Below are positions 43,431 to 51,920 of a stretch of DNA of 64,000 bases, in pieces. A program made the translations under genes and the position numbers. Below the pieces are notes generated by a model. The model searched no databases and had not been told where the DNA came from. It saw only the letters and a program-made list of their open reading frames with translations. This stretch comes from Acidimicrobiales bacterium (GTDB lineage: Bacteria > Actinomycetota > Acidimicrobiia > Acidimicrobiales > JAKAVM01): the NCBI GenBank assembly GCA_027452005.1, contig DAIDHF010000005.1, forward strand, positions 1 to 64,000, read 5' to 3'. Each line of letters begins with the position of its first letter. Position 1 is the first letter of the stretch.

Positions 43431-43814
43431 TCACGAGGTAACCACCCTTACCGGGCATGGAATCCCTGGGGACCTCGTTAGCGAATAGTTAGCAGTGAGG
43501 AGATCGCACCCGAGGGCCTCAGCGAGTGCCACATACGTGGCGTCATAGGCGGTAAAGTTCTGCCGGAGGTCCCAGATGCGATCGAGCAGTCCAACGGCAA
43601 GGTGCCGGTGAATTCCTAGGCATCCCCACACGCCGAGCGCTCGAAGTGCATCCTCGGTCTTTACCGAGCCGTTACGTTCGCTTTTGCGCAGTGCGCTTGC
43701 CACCTCAGAGTCTGCAAGTGCGGGGACATGGAGAACCTCTGACTGAAGAATCCGGCGAGCGTCTCCATTCCCAAGTAGACCTAGCAAGGCGGCAGATGCG
43801 TCGACGACGATCAC
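43431..43814 (-). CDS. vapC: VapC-type PIN-domain ribonuclease toxin
   Basis: 127 aa PIN domain. Acidic residues expected to hold Mg are D5 (MIVVDASAAL), E37 (LADSEVASALR) and D91 (TAYDATYVALAEAL). The fourth position, normally Asp in L-L-T-x-D, is N109 (LLTANYSL), which may weaken activity. It overlaps the antitoxin gene by four bases (ATGA type). By eye the pair is richer in CG dinucleotides than the flanking genes, and it sits alone between two propionate-pathway genes, suggesting acquisition. In other systems VapC cleaves tRNA or rRNA; the target here is unknown. Confidence 0.88.
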   Translation of the reverse strand: MIVVDASAALLGLLGNGDARRILQSEVLHVPALADSEVASALRKSERNGSVKTEDALRALGVWGCLGIHRHLAVGLLDRIWDLRQNFTAYDATYVALAEALGCDLLTANYSLTRSPGIPCPVRVVTS

Positions 43815-44032
43815 CTGGCAGCTCGCTCACGTGCGAGGTCCTTGACAATTGTGGCCGGCTCGACGCCGAGATCCGGTAACTCTGCAAGGAGCGCCGCGTT
43901 ATCAGCACGGCGGGCCACCTCCACCAATTCACGTACCGCGAATGAGTTGAGGGAGAGACCTGCCCTGGAAGCGAGCCGGTTCAAACGATCGGCAACTTCA
44001 TCGGGAACATTGCGAAGGTACAAAGTCTTCAT
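43811..44032 (-). CDS. vapB: VapB-type antitoxin (ribbon-helix-helix, FitA-like)
   Basis: 73 aa. The N-terminal MKTLYLRNVPDEVADRLNRL is the ribbon-helix-helix DNA-binding start, followed by helix RAGLSLNSFAVREL. The C-terminal helix (PATIVKDLARERAAR) would bind and block VapC. It precedes vapC with a 4-base overlap. The promoter is unusually clear and predicts a leaderless mRNA, and inverted GCAGAA/TTCTGC repeats around the -35 are candidate autoregulatory sites. Confidence 0.88.
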   Translation of the reverse strand: MKTLYLRNVPDEVADRLNRLASRAGLSLNSFAVRELVEVARRADNAALLAELPDLGVEPATIVKDLARERAAR

Positions 44033-44038
44033 TTCTCA

Positions 44039-44075
44039 ATGATAGCAGAATGCCAGCAGATCGCAAGCGTTCTGC
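44039..44075 (-). promoter_or_regulatory. vapBC promoter with candidate autoregulatory inverted repeat
   Basis: Minus strand: TTGCGA (44061-44066), 16 nt, TATCAT (44039-44044), 6 nt, ATG 44032. There is no Shine-Dalgarno. Perfect arms GCAGAA (44045-44050) and TTCTGC (44070-44075) bracket the -35, as expected for a VapB-bound operator. Confidence 0.55.
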
Positions 44076-44136
44076 CACGCACCCTGTAATTTCAAGATTG
44101 CTACTGTTGCCTCATCTCCACGGAGAGTTGTTGGAC

Positions 44137-45720
44137 CTAGGAGGGATGATATACCCCGAAGACCCCACGAAGGACGTCGCTTACTTCTCCCAAGGTAGCG
44201 TAATTTCTCAAGGCCTCCTTCATGGGGTAGAGAACATTGCCATCTCCTCTGGCCGTCTTTTCAAGTTCACTTAGTGTCTGATCGACCCTGGTGTTATCTC
44301 GGGTTGACTTGAGTCTGGCTACTCTAGCGGCCTGTTCGGCCTGGAGCTTGGGATCGATAGGAAATACCTCGGGGGGCTCGACTTGTTCATCGGCAAACTT
44401 GTTTACACCAACAATAACCTTCTCCGAGGCATCCACCTGCTTGGTGTAAACATAAGAGGCCTGTTCGATCTCCCCCTGCATGTATCCGGCCTCAATTGCT
44501 GATACTGCCCCGCCCATAGCGTTTACCTTTTCAATATACTCCCAGGCGGCCTGTTCTAGATTATTGGTAAGGGACTCAACAAAGTATGACCCGGCCAGTG
44601 GGTCGACCGTGTCAACTACCCCGGACTCGTAGCCAATTATCTGCTGGGTGCGCAGGGCGATCTTCGCTGCCCGTTCGGTTGGAAGTCCTAGGGCTTCGTC
44701 GAATCCGTTCGTGTGAAGGCTTTGTGTCCCCCCCATCACTGCCGACATGGCCTGAATGGTTACTCGAACTATATTGTTCTCGGGCTGTTGGGCGGTCAGA
44801 GTTGAACCCCCTGTTTGGGTGTGAAATCGCAACTTGAGTGAGTTCTCTTTCTTGGCTCCAAATCGTTCTTTCATTATCTTGGCCCACATCCGCCTAGCTG
44901 CCCGAAACTTGGCAACCTCCTCAAAGAAGTTGTTGTGAGCGTTCCAGAAGAATGACAGCCTGGGGGCAAACGCGTCAACATCTAACCCAGCGTCGATAGC
45001 GGCCTGAACGTAGGCGATCCCGTTAGAAAGAGTAAAGGCAACCTCTTGTACGGCCGTGGATCCGGCCTCACGGATGTGGTAGCCCGAGATCGAAATTGTG
45101 TTCCACTGGGGGAGTTCCTTGGCACAGTACTGGAACACGTTAGTTATTACTCGCATCGATGGACGGGGTGGAAAGATGTAGGTACCCCGAGCCACGTACT
45201 CTTTGAGTAAGTCGTTTTGAATAGTCCCCCCCAGGCCTTTTGGATCAGCACCTTGCTCTTCAGCTACAAGCTGGTAGAGCAAGAGCAAGATAGAGGCCGT
45301 AGCGTTGATCGTCATAGACGTGGTGACCTCACCGAGGGGAATCCCGTCAAAGAGTTCTCGCATGTCTTCAATGGAGTCGATCGCGACCCCGACTTTTCCA
45401 ACCTCGCCCTCTGAGCGAGGGTGGTCGGAGTCGTATCCCATCTGGGTGGGTAGATCAAAGGCACAAGACAGTCCGGTTTGACCGGCCCCGAGGAGAAACT
45501 TGAACCTCTCATTGGTGGCCTTGGCGGTCCCGAACCCGGCATACTGGCGCATCGTCCAGAGCCTTTGGCGGTACATCATCTCGTGTACTCCCCGGGTATA
45601 GGGATACTCGCCGGGCTTTGACAGCCTGGAATCCAAGTCCCAGTCGGCAAGTGCCTGTGGCCCATAGAGGGCCTCTACTTCAAGGCCGGAATCGGTAAAT
45701 CTCTTATCCATGAACGACAA
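44137..45720 (-). CDS. mcmA1: Methylmalonyl-CoA mutase, large (catalytic) subunit without B12 domain
   Basis: Adenosylcobalamin-dependent isomerisation of methylmalonyl-CoA to succinyl-CoA. 527 aa TIM-barrel subunit of the split archaeal/actinobacterial type; the cobalamin-binding domain is a separate protein not in this window. Signatures are [62 protein letters not shown] and [18 protein letters not shown]. The Tyr in RQYAG and Arg in PSMR agree with methylmalonyl- rather than isobutyryl-CoA mutases (from memory). The start is TTG 45720 or ATG 45711. It completes a propionyl-CoA route with the carboxylase, and needs the cobalamin adenosyltransferase encoded at 57.7 kb. Confidence 0.92.
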   Translation of the reverse strand: MSFMDKRFTDSGLEVEALYGPQALADWDLDSRLSKPGEYPYTRGVHEMMYRQRLWTMRQYAGFGTAKATNERFKFLLGAGQTGLSCAFDLPTQMGYDSDHPRSEGEVGKVGVAIDSIEDMRELFDGIPLGEVTTSMTINATASILLLLYQLVAEEQGADPKGLGGTIQNDLLKEYVARGTYIFPPRPSMRVITNVFQYCAKELPQWNTISISGYHIREAGSTAVQEVAFTLSNGIAYVQAAIDAGLDVDAFAPRLSFFWNAHNNFFEEVAKFRAARRMWAKIMKERFGAKKENSLKLRFHTQTGGSTLTAQQPENNIVRVTIQAMSAVMGGTQSLHTNGFDEALGLPTERAAKIALRTQQIIGYESGVVDTVDPLAGSYFVESLTNNLEQAAWEYIEKVNAMGGAVSAIEAGYMQGEIEQASYVYTKQVDASEKVIVGVNKFADEQVEPPEVFPIDPKLQAEQAARVARLKSTRDNTRVDQTLSELEKTARGDGNVLYPMKEALRNYATLGEVSDVLRGVFGVYHPS

Positions 45721-45767
45721 GATTAGGCGGTATGCACCTATAATCTCTAGTTGGCCGAAAAGCCAGC

Positions 45768-46928
45768 CTATCGCCTCACGTGGGGCATGCAGAACTCGTC
45801 GTACTCGCTAATGACGATCTCGTCGGGACTAAGCGAGCAGGTCGGGCACTCCGGGTCCCGCTTTACCTTGAAAGTCCTAAATGTCTGTTCCAGGGAGTCA
45901 TAGGCTAGCAGGCGACCTATCAGGGGGTCCCCCAGTCCTAATAGGAGTTTTACGGTCTCCATGGCCTGGATGGAACCGATTATCCCGCACAGGACCCCGA
46001 GGACACCAGCCTCGGCACACGACGGGGCCAACTCAGCTGGTGGGGGTTCTGGGATCATGCACCGATAACACGGTCCATCGTAAGGCGAGAAAACCGTGGC
46101 TTGTCCCTCGAACCTGAAGATTGACCCATGGACCACCGGGATCTGCTTTTTAAGCGATGCGTCATTTACAAGGTACCGGGTTGGAAAATTGTCGGTCCCG
46201 TCTACAATCACGTCGTAGCCATCAAAAATGTCCAGGATGTTGTCAGCCCCAAGTCGCACGTCATAGGTCACCACGTTTACATCTGGATTGAGTAGCGCAA
46301 TCGTCTTCTTGGCAGAGTCAACCTTGGGTTCACCCACCCGGTCTAGATTATGAAGAACCTGGCGTTGCAAGTTGGAGGCATCTACGATGTCCATGTCGAT
46401 AATTCCGACTGTTCCAACCCCGGCTGCTGCCAGATAGAGGGCAGCTGGCGATCCCAACCCTCCAGCTCCAAGTAACAGGGCCTTTGACTCAAGTAACTTT
46501 AGCTGTCCCTCTTCGCCTACCTCTGGCAATAAGAGGTGTCGGTGGTAGCGGTTGCGCTGCTCGGACCCTAGAGCCTTGGGAGTAATCCACGGCTTCCCCT
46601 CGTCCTTCCATCTGTTGAAGCCACCTATGAGCGAGGTAACATTTTGATACCCAAGTTCCTGGAGGGTCTTGGCAGCAAACACCGACCTGACCCCGCCGGC
46701 ACAGTAAACGACTATTGGGGCCGACTTGTCGGCAATTTTGCCTTCAATGTTTAATTCCAGTTTCCCCCGAGGTATGTGTATCGCACTCGGAATCGTGCCC
46801 TGTTCGTGCTCGTCGGCCTCACGAACGTCTAAGAACAGGTGCGAGCCAACCACGGTGTGGGCAGACTCGACATCAATCTCTTTCACCTGAGACTTGTTGG
46901 CTTGTAAGAGTTCTCTAAATCCGGCCAC
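45768..46928 (-). CDS. moeB: Rhodanese-MoeB/ThiF fusion (sulfur-carrier adenylyltransferase)
   Basis: 386 aa from GTG 46928, chosen because AAGGA lies 6 nt upstream (the frame stays open to 46997). Residues ~10-110 are a rhodanese domain with active Cys76 ([15 protein letters not shown]). The E1-like domain follows: [20 protein letters not shown] (ATP loop), [25 protein letters not shown], zinc pairs CYRC and CPTC, and [11 protein letters not shown]. It should adenylate a ThiS/MoaD-like carrier C-terminus and load sulfur. In mycobacterial MoeZ the rhodanese domain is C-terminal; here it is N-terminal. No carrier gene is adjacent, so the pathway (molybdopterin, cysteine or thiamine) is open. 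Confidence 0.9.
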   Translation of the reverse strand: MAGFRELLQANKSQVKEIDVESAHTVVGSHLFLDVREADEHEQGTIPSAIHIPRGKLELNIEGKIADKSAPIVVYCAGGVRSVFAAKTLQELGYQNVTSLIGGFNRWKDEGKPWITPKALGSEQRNRYHRHLLLPEVGEEGQLKLLESKALLLGAGGLGSPAALYLAAAGVGTVGIIDMDIVDASNLQRQVLHNLDRVGEPKVDSAKKTIALLNPDVNVVTYDVRLGADNILDIFDGYDVIVDGTDNFPTRYLVNDASLKKQIPVVHGSIFRFEGQATVFSPYDGPCYRCMIPEPPPAELAPSCAEAGVLGVLCGIIGSIQAMETVKLLLGLGDPLIGRLLAYDSLEQTFRTFKVKRDPECPTCSLSPDEIVISEYDEFCMPHVRR

Positions 46929-47138
46929 TGCCGATCCTTTCGAAGTCACACTATGGGCTACAACCACGGTAATTGCTCGTCCGAGACATCTTTCCAAACT
47001 TCAAGAACCCGATGACCTGGACGAATGGCTTTCACCTAAAATCTTATCAAATTAGTCAACAATATAACCAGCCCAATATTCCCAGGCGCATCAAAACCGG
47101 TGAACTCAATTTTCCAGGCGAGGATCTAAGGTAGCAGG

Positions 47139-47164
47139 CCAGCCAGTTTTGTAGGCTTGGCTGG
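47139..47164 (+). promoter_or_regulatory. Leaderless -10 embedded in an inverted repeat at the nitroreductase start
   Basis: CCAGCCA (47139-47145) and TGGCTGG (47158-47164) are perfect arms around a 12-nt spacer that contains the -10 TAGGCT (47152-47157). The GTG start begins at 47164, 6 nt after the -10. There is no Shine-Dalgarno. The symmetric site straddling -10 and start suits an operator. Confidence 0.4.
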
Positions 47165-47766
47165 TGGACTTTGATCAGGTAGTGAGAAATCGAAAGATGA
47201 CCCGAAACTTTGAGAGCCGTCCAATCCCCGAATTTGTTTTAGCCAAGATTGTCTCGAATGCCCAGCGGGCCCCGAGTGCTGGTCACTCCCAGGGTACGTC
47301 TCTGATTATCTTAGCCAGCCCCCAAGAGACCGAGGAGTACTGGAAGGCTACGACCACCTCGGACTGGAGGAAAAACTCTAGGAGGTCCACGTTGATGGAT
47401 GCCCCGGTTGTCATCTTGGTCTGCTGTGACCCAACGGCCTACACGGCGAGATACTCGCTCGATGACAAGATCGACTCAGATCTTTCCAGAATCGAGAGTT
47501 GGCCAGTCCCCTACTGGACAGTTGATGCCTCCATGTGTGCCATGACCATCTTGCTGACCTGTACAAATGAGGGTCTCGGGGCGTGCTTTTTGGGGATGTT
47601 TCGCGGCGAAGGTGAACTACGCCAGGCCCTGTCCATATCCGATCATCTTCAACTCATCGGGGCGATCTGTGCGGGGTACCCAAAACTCCCCGACCCCCCG
47701 TCTCGGTCAGCTCTTATCCCCAAAGTCCCAATTGAAAACTTCGTTCGTTGGAGGCGAGGCGGCTAA
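47164..47766 (+). CDS. Nitroreductase-family flavoprotein
   Basis: 200 aa, FMN-dependent NAD(P)H reductase fold. RNRKMTRNFESRPIPEFVL is the phosphate-binding start of the family, with AQRAPSAGHSQGTSLIIL following. The middle has MDAPVVILVCCDP; the C-terminal half has VDASMCAMTILLTCTNEGLG, ACFLGMF and LIGAICAGYPK, all typical. The substrate is unknown. It is a possible candidate for the dehydro-F420-0 reductase missing from the single-domain CofE, but other F420-unrelated roles are as likely. It stands alone on the plus strand between minus-strand genes. GTG start, apparently leaderless. Confidence 0.85.
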   Translation: MDFDQVVRNRKMTRNFESRPIPEFVLAKIVSNAQRAPSAGHSQGTSLIILASPQETEEYWKATTTSDWRKNSRRSTLMDAPVVILVCCDPTAYTARYSLDDKIDSDLSRIESWPVPYWTVDASMCAMTILLTCTNEGLGACFLGMFRGEGELRQALSISDHLQLIGAICAGYPKLPDPPSRSALIPKVPIENFVRWRRGG

Positions 47767-47793
47767 AGGAACGCCGTCGGCCCTATCTGGGAA

Positions 47794-48825
47794 TTAGATT
47801 GTTGAGGCCTGCCTGCAGCGCTCTAGGGCCTGTCCAATGAGTTCGCGTGACGGACCAAGAGCGTCTCCCTGGTCCTGGTCTGTTTGGTCATACAACCTCT
47901 CTAATGACCTAATTAGGCTGGGGTGGCCCAGGGCCGAGGCGGCCTCTACCATAATCCTCTGAGACCGATCATCTAGTTGCCCACCTAGAAGACTTTCTAC
48001 ACAGGCCAGGCTGTCGCGTACTCCCCTTATGGCCAGTCCATAAGCACACTCGGCCCTTATCTCCAGATTTGACTCGTCAAGGTGCCCAAAAAGACAGTCG
48101 ATTACGTCCTTGTCTCCCATGGCCGGGTCTAACATCTCGGCCAGGGCAAACAGGGCCCACTCACGTACGGGTTCGTATGGATCGCCAGCCAGTTCAACCA
48201 AGGTGTTCTTGACCATCTCGTAGGTCTCGTCTAACTCGTCCCCGGAGGTGTTCAATTGAACGTTGGACATCATGGTTGGGAGGGCAAAGGCAACCGCCTC
48301 TCTAAGTCTTGGAGACTCACTCGTGGCGTAACCGACGACCTGTTCAACTAGCCCAGACACCCCGTTGCGACCGAGTCCCGCTACGATAGAGGCCAAAACC
48401 TCGGGATCTGGCTCCGAGTTGAGTCTTTCAACCATATACGACACGGCCTGCCGTCGGGTCCTCTCCAAGTAGCTAACGTTGTGGACCTGGGCGGAAGTAG
48501 GCATGGTATCTTGGCTGGAAAGCTGCTCGAGCCCAAAGTTCCCCATGATCTCGGCAGCACTTTGTCGAACCCGGGGGCTTGAATGGGCCAGCATTACCTT
48601 AGCCCTGTCAAATATCGTGGGCGACGAGCGCCTGATGGCCTCGGCGAGTATCTCCTCTACGTCTTGGTCGTCAAAGTCGATCGAAAGTAGGGCATCCATT
48701 AGTTGGTCTGCGCTAAGCCTCTGTGCGTCTAGAGATCCTGATGCCTCTCCTGAGGACCCGCCAGACTGCAAGTCAACGTAGAACTGACCGTTATTGGACA
48801 GAGGTCCAGAGCTTGACTCTTGCAC
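47794..48825 (-). CDS. HEAT-repeat protein
   Basis: 343 aa. After a Ser/Gly-rich N-terminus (1-35) it contains repeated pairs of helices in HEAT register, for example SPRVRQSAAEIMGNFG, SPRLREAVAFALPTMM, YEPVREWALFALAEML and NLEIRAECAYGLAIRG, each about 30-40 residues apart. Such solenoids bind proteins and have no catalytic site. There is no signal peptide or membrane segment. The GTG start lacks a Shine-Dalgarno and has TACAAT 7 nt upstream. No obvious partner is next to it. Confidence 0.8.
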   Translation of the reverse strand: MQESSSGPLSNNGQFYVDLQSGGSSGEASGSLDAQRLSADQLMDALLSIDFDDQDVEEILAEAIRRSSPTIFDRAKVMLAHSSPRVRQSAAEIMGNFGLEQLSSQDTMPTSAQVHNVSYLERTRRQAVSYMVERLNSEPDPEVLASIVAGLGRNGVSGLVEQVVGYATSESPRLREAVAFALPTMMSNVQLNTSGDELDETYEMVKNTLVELAGDPYEPVREWALFALAEMLDPAMGDKDVIDCLFGHLDESNLEIRAECAYGLAIRGVRDSLACVESLLGGQLDDRSQRIMVEAASALGHPSLIRSLERLYDQTDQDQGDALGPSRELIGQALERCRQASTI

Positions 48826-48832
48826 AGTCTCA

Positions 48833-48838
48833 ATTGTA
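48833..48838 (-). promoter_or_regulatory. Predicted -10 (TACAAT) of leaderless HEAT-repeat gene
   Basis: TACAAT on the minus strand, one base from consensus TATAAT, lies 7 nt before GTG 48825. No clear -35. Confidence 0.4.
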
Positions 48839-48956
48839 GGCGGAGACCTAGACCGTGTCGCTCAAATGCAAATTCCGGCTAGAAATTGCTAACCTTCGGG
48901 CTTACCGATCCCAAAACTCTAAAGACCTGGGTTGAGATAGAAAAAATCAATCCCGA

Positions 48957-50204
48957 TCAGTTGCGTCGAATCTGATTCCAGGGAATTCCACGATCTACCT
49001 CTACGTCTCGGGGAAGACCCAGTATTCTCTCGGCCATCTGGTTGCGCAGTACCTCAGAGGTCCCTCCTTCTATCGTTGCTGCCCGAGCTCGTAAAAAGGC
49101 GTGCGCACGGCTCTCTGCCTGGCGATCTCCTTCCTGCCAGGCAATTGCCCCCATGCCAGCCGCGTTTATAAGAAAGTTGGTCTTGCGCTGGTTGAACTCG
49201 GCATTGAACACCTTGTTTACACCACCTTCCGCCCCGGGTTGCTCCCCCCGGGCCCGGGCCGAGTTGGCCCGGAATGTCGTTATCTCCTTGCACTCTTGTT
49301 CGATGTAAAACTGCGCTATCTTCTGTCTTGCAATCGGGTCTGAGGTATCTGAAATCGACCCGATAAAGCTCCCCCAGGGATCTTTTTTGGAACCCCCGGT
49401 GATAGAGGAGATGTCCAGGGAGATCCCCGACAAGGTCATCCTCTCGTTCATGAGCGTGGTCCGGGCACACTCCCAGCCCTGGTTTATCGCTCCAACACGG
49501 TTCGCGTCTGGAATTCTCACGTCCGTGAAGAAGACCTCGTTGAACTCGGCCCCGCCTGACATCTGCTTGAGCGGTTTTACTTCAACACCCGGGGACTTCA
49601 TATCCAAGATAAAGTACGTGAGTCCGTCATGTTTTGGAAGGTCAAGATCGGTTCGGGCCAATAGCATCCCGAACTTGGCGAACTGAGCAATAGTTGTCCA
49701 TACTTTCTGTCCATTTACCACCCACTCATCCCCGTCTTTTATAGCTCGGGTAGAAAGTGAAGAAAGGTCCGAACCAGAACCGGGCTCAGAAAAAAGCTGA
49801 CACCAAATCTCCTCCCCGGAGAGGATCTTTGCAAGATAGAGTTCTTTCTGCTGATCGGTCCCGTGGGCAATGATGGTTGGCCCTGCTAGACCAACTCCCA
49901 AGAGATTTATCCCAAATAGCGGAAGGCGGTAGCGTTCCAGTTCCTCTCGGACTAACTGTACCATCCATTGCTCCCCTGACATCCCCCCATACTCTTTGGG
50001 CCACATTGGAGCCCCGTAGCCGCTCTTGCCAATCGTGGTCATCCAGCCAAAGAAGTCAAAGCCTTCAGAAACCTTTGCAAAGGCTTCGTCGTTTGCACTA
50101 TCGATGGCTTCTAACCAGCCGTCCTTGAGATTGCTGGCCAGCCAGGCCCGAAACTTCTGCCGAAACTCGGTCTTCTCCGGCGTGTCTTCAATTTTCCATT
50201 TCAC
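48957..50204 (-). CDS. Acyl-CoA dehydrogenase (FadE-like)
   Basis: 415 aa flavoprotein. LPLFGINLLGVGLAGPTII, WCQLFSEPGSGSDLSSLST (FAD/substrate site), WVVNGQKVWTT and the C-terminal TIEGGTSEVLRNQMAERILG, with the catalytic Glu position in I-E-G-G, are typical. The GTG start has GGGGG about 9 nt upstream. It is the last gene of a three-gene set with an FAD-linked oxidase and a second, paralogous dehydrogenase (51921-53165). Both keep the catalytic Glu, so it is unlikely to be the inactive half of a heterotetramer. It resembles actinobacterial FadE enzymes of branched or sterol side-chain acyl-CoA; the substrate is unknown. Confidence 0.92.
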   Translation of the reverse strand: MKWKIEDTPEKTEFRQKFRAWLASNLKDGWLEAIDSANDEAFAKVSEGFDFFGWMTTIGKSGYGAPMWPKEYGGMSGEQWMVQLVREELERYRLPLFGINLLGVGLAGPTIIAHGTDQQKELYLAKILSGEEIWCQLFSEPGSGSDLSSLSTRAIKDGDEWVVNGQKVWTTIAQFAKFGMLLARTDLDLPKHDGLTYFILDMKSPGVEVKPLKQMSGGAEFNEVFFTDVRIPDANRVGAINQGWECARTTLMNERMTLSGISLDISSITGGSKKDPWGSFIGSISDTSDPIARQKIAQFYIEQECKEITTFRANSARARGEQPGAEGGVNKVFNAEFNQRKTNFLINAAGMGAIAWQEGDRQAESRAHAFLRARAATIEGGTSEVLRNQMAERILGLPRDVEVDRGIPWNQIRRN

Positions 50205-50288
50205 GTTTTAAATCCCCCTTGTTGGTGGTAGTTGTATGAGTTGAGTTACATCAAAGTCCGGACATGGCCCGGAGGATTTAGCTTTCCT

Positions 50289-51905
50289 CTATCCCAAGAG
50301 TACCCCCGGATTCACAAGTCCCTTGGGGTCAAAGTGATTTTTGAGAAGCCTTGTAGAGTCGACAACAAATTCGGAGGTCTGGTCTAAGTACCACTTGGCA
50401 TGGTCCTTGCCGACCGAGTGGTGATGAGAAATTGTGGCCCTCTTGTCGACGATGATCTGGCTAACCATCTCCTTTATGGCCCGCCAGGTGGAGATCTGAT
50501 CATCATGACTCGAAGGGGCCACCACCGTATAGTAGGGAGCCGGACCGTCGGGATAGATGTGGGTAAAGCGGCAGCTAATAACTCCCCCGCCACACTCACG
50601 ATCTAAGAATTTTCGCACATCCCCTAATACCTGGGTATGGAATTCACCAAAACGATCCCAGGTGATTGAGGTCTCAAATGTCTCGGCCACGTTCCCGGTC
50701 GTGATGATTGCATCACGCAGGTACGGGGCGGCCATAAAATTGCTCTTCCAGCTCTCGGCACCACTTAGATTTTCTGGAAGAGGCGTACTATCTGATGGTT
50801 TCACAGGCACCTGGACGACTCCCCCGAAGGTCTCTACTATCTCCCTCGCACAGGCCATATTGGTAGCCACCGGGCACACGGGGGATTCAAATCCCACAAT
50901 CAACAGGGACTTGCCATCTTTTACACCGGCCGACTGAAAGGACTCGGTTTCATCGAGGAGTCTCGCGTTGGAAGGGTTTAACCCCGACTGTGCCAGGGCC
51001 CGTGCGGCCTCAACAGCATTGGAGAACTCGCCAAAGGTTACACTCAGGGTTTCTTTGAACCGGACCACGTCTTGGAGGCGCATCACGGCCTTGGTGATTA
51101 CTCCAAAGATTCCCTCAGAGCCCAATACGAGGGAGTTTTGAGACAGACCCGCCCCGGAACTCGGGAAGCCCGACGTCTCAAAAGTACCCCGAGGGGTAAC
51201 TATTCGAACGGACTGAGTAAAGTCATCAATCCGAGTCCGGTTTGTGGCATAGTGTCCCCCTGAGCGGGTAGCAATCCAACCTCCAAGGGTTGAGAACTCA
51301 AAGGACTGTGGGTAATGACGTAGAGTTAGTTCGTGGCTCTTGAGTTGAGTCTCGATCTGGGGTCCATATGCACCCGCCTGGATCTCGGCCGTGCGCGACT
51401 GACGGTCCACTTGCTCGACCTCATCTAGCCTAGATGTGTCTAGCACCAAGACCGCCTTGTTGCTTTCTCTAGGTGGGCAGTTGACCCCCCCAACCACGCT
51501 TGAGCCACCCCCATAGATGACCACGACCATGTCTTGGCTATAGCACCAGTCCAAGACGTCCACCAGTTGACCTTCGGTCTTGGGATAGGCCACCAGATCA
51601 GGCACATCGGTGAAATCTCCATGTAGTGACCTGACCACGTCAATAAAACTTTTCCCGCGACAGTGACTAATTCGATCTTGTGGAGACCGAGATATTGAGT
51701 CTTTAATTGATTTTGCAGGAATTACCCTTGGGTCCGGAATATCGATCTGCGATATGTCTATTGGATCACGTACGTCCACCTGAAAATTCTCACCGGTATT
51801 TCGCCCAAAGAGGCTGGCAAACGCGTAGGCCAGATTTTCACGGTGATTTCGAGACATAAACTTCTCTTCAACCCCCCAGCCCCAATAAGAACGAGTACCG
51901 ACCAC
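50289..51905 (-). CDS. FAD-linked oxidase, alkyldihydroxyacetonephosphate synthase (AGPS)-like
   Basis: 538 aa of the VAO/PCMH flavoprotein family. The N-terminus (RSYWGWGVEEKF) and IKDSISRSPQDRISHCRGK are AGPS-like. The FAD-binding domain has VVVIYGGGSSVVGGVNCP and LRHYPQSFEFSTLGGWIATR. The C-terminal cap ends with ATISHHHSVGKDHAKW, the His triad of AGPS. In eukaryotes AGPS makes the ether bond of ether lipids; bacterial relatives are poorly characterised and may be fatty-acid or alcohol oxidases. It lies between two acyl-CoA dehydrogenases, 15 bases after the first. TAACCT lies 6 nt before the GTG (51912-51917), so a second internal leaderless start is possible. Confidence 0.85.
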   Translation of the reverse strand: MVGTRSYWGWGVEEKFMSRNHRENLAYAFASLFGRNTGENFQVDVRDPIDISQIDIPDPRVIPAKSIKDSISRSPQDRISHCRGKSFIDVVRSLHGDFTDVPDLVAYPKTEGQLVDVLDWCYSQDMVVVIYGGGSSVVGGVNCPPRESNKAVLVLDTSRLDEVEQVDRQSRTAEIQAGAYGPQIETQLKSHELTLRHYPQSFEFSTLGGWIATRSGGHYATNRTRIDDFTQSVRIVTPRGTFETSGFPSSGAGLSQNSLVLGSEGIFGVITKAVMRLQDVVRFKETLSVTFGEFSNAVEAARALAQSGLNPSNARLLDETESFQSAGVKDGKSLLIVGFESPVCPVATNMACAREIVETFGGVVQVPVKPSDSTPLPENLSGAESWKSNFMAAPYLRDAIITTGNVAETFETSITWDRFGEFHTQVLGDVRKFLDRECGGGVISCRFTHIYPDGPAPYYTVVAPSSHDDQISTWRAIKEMVSQIIVDKRATISHHHSVGKDHAKWYLDQTSEFVVDSTRLLKNHFDPKGLVNPGVLLG

Positions 51906-51920
51906 GAGTTCAGGTTACTT

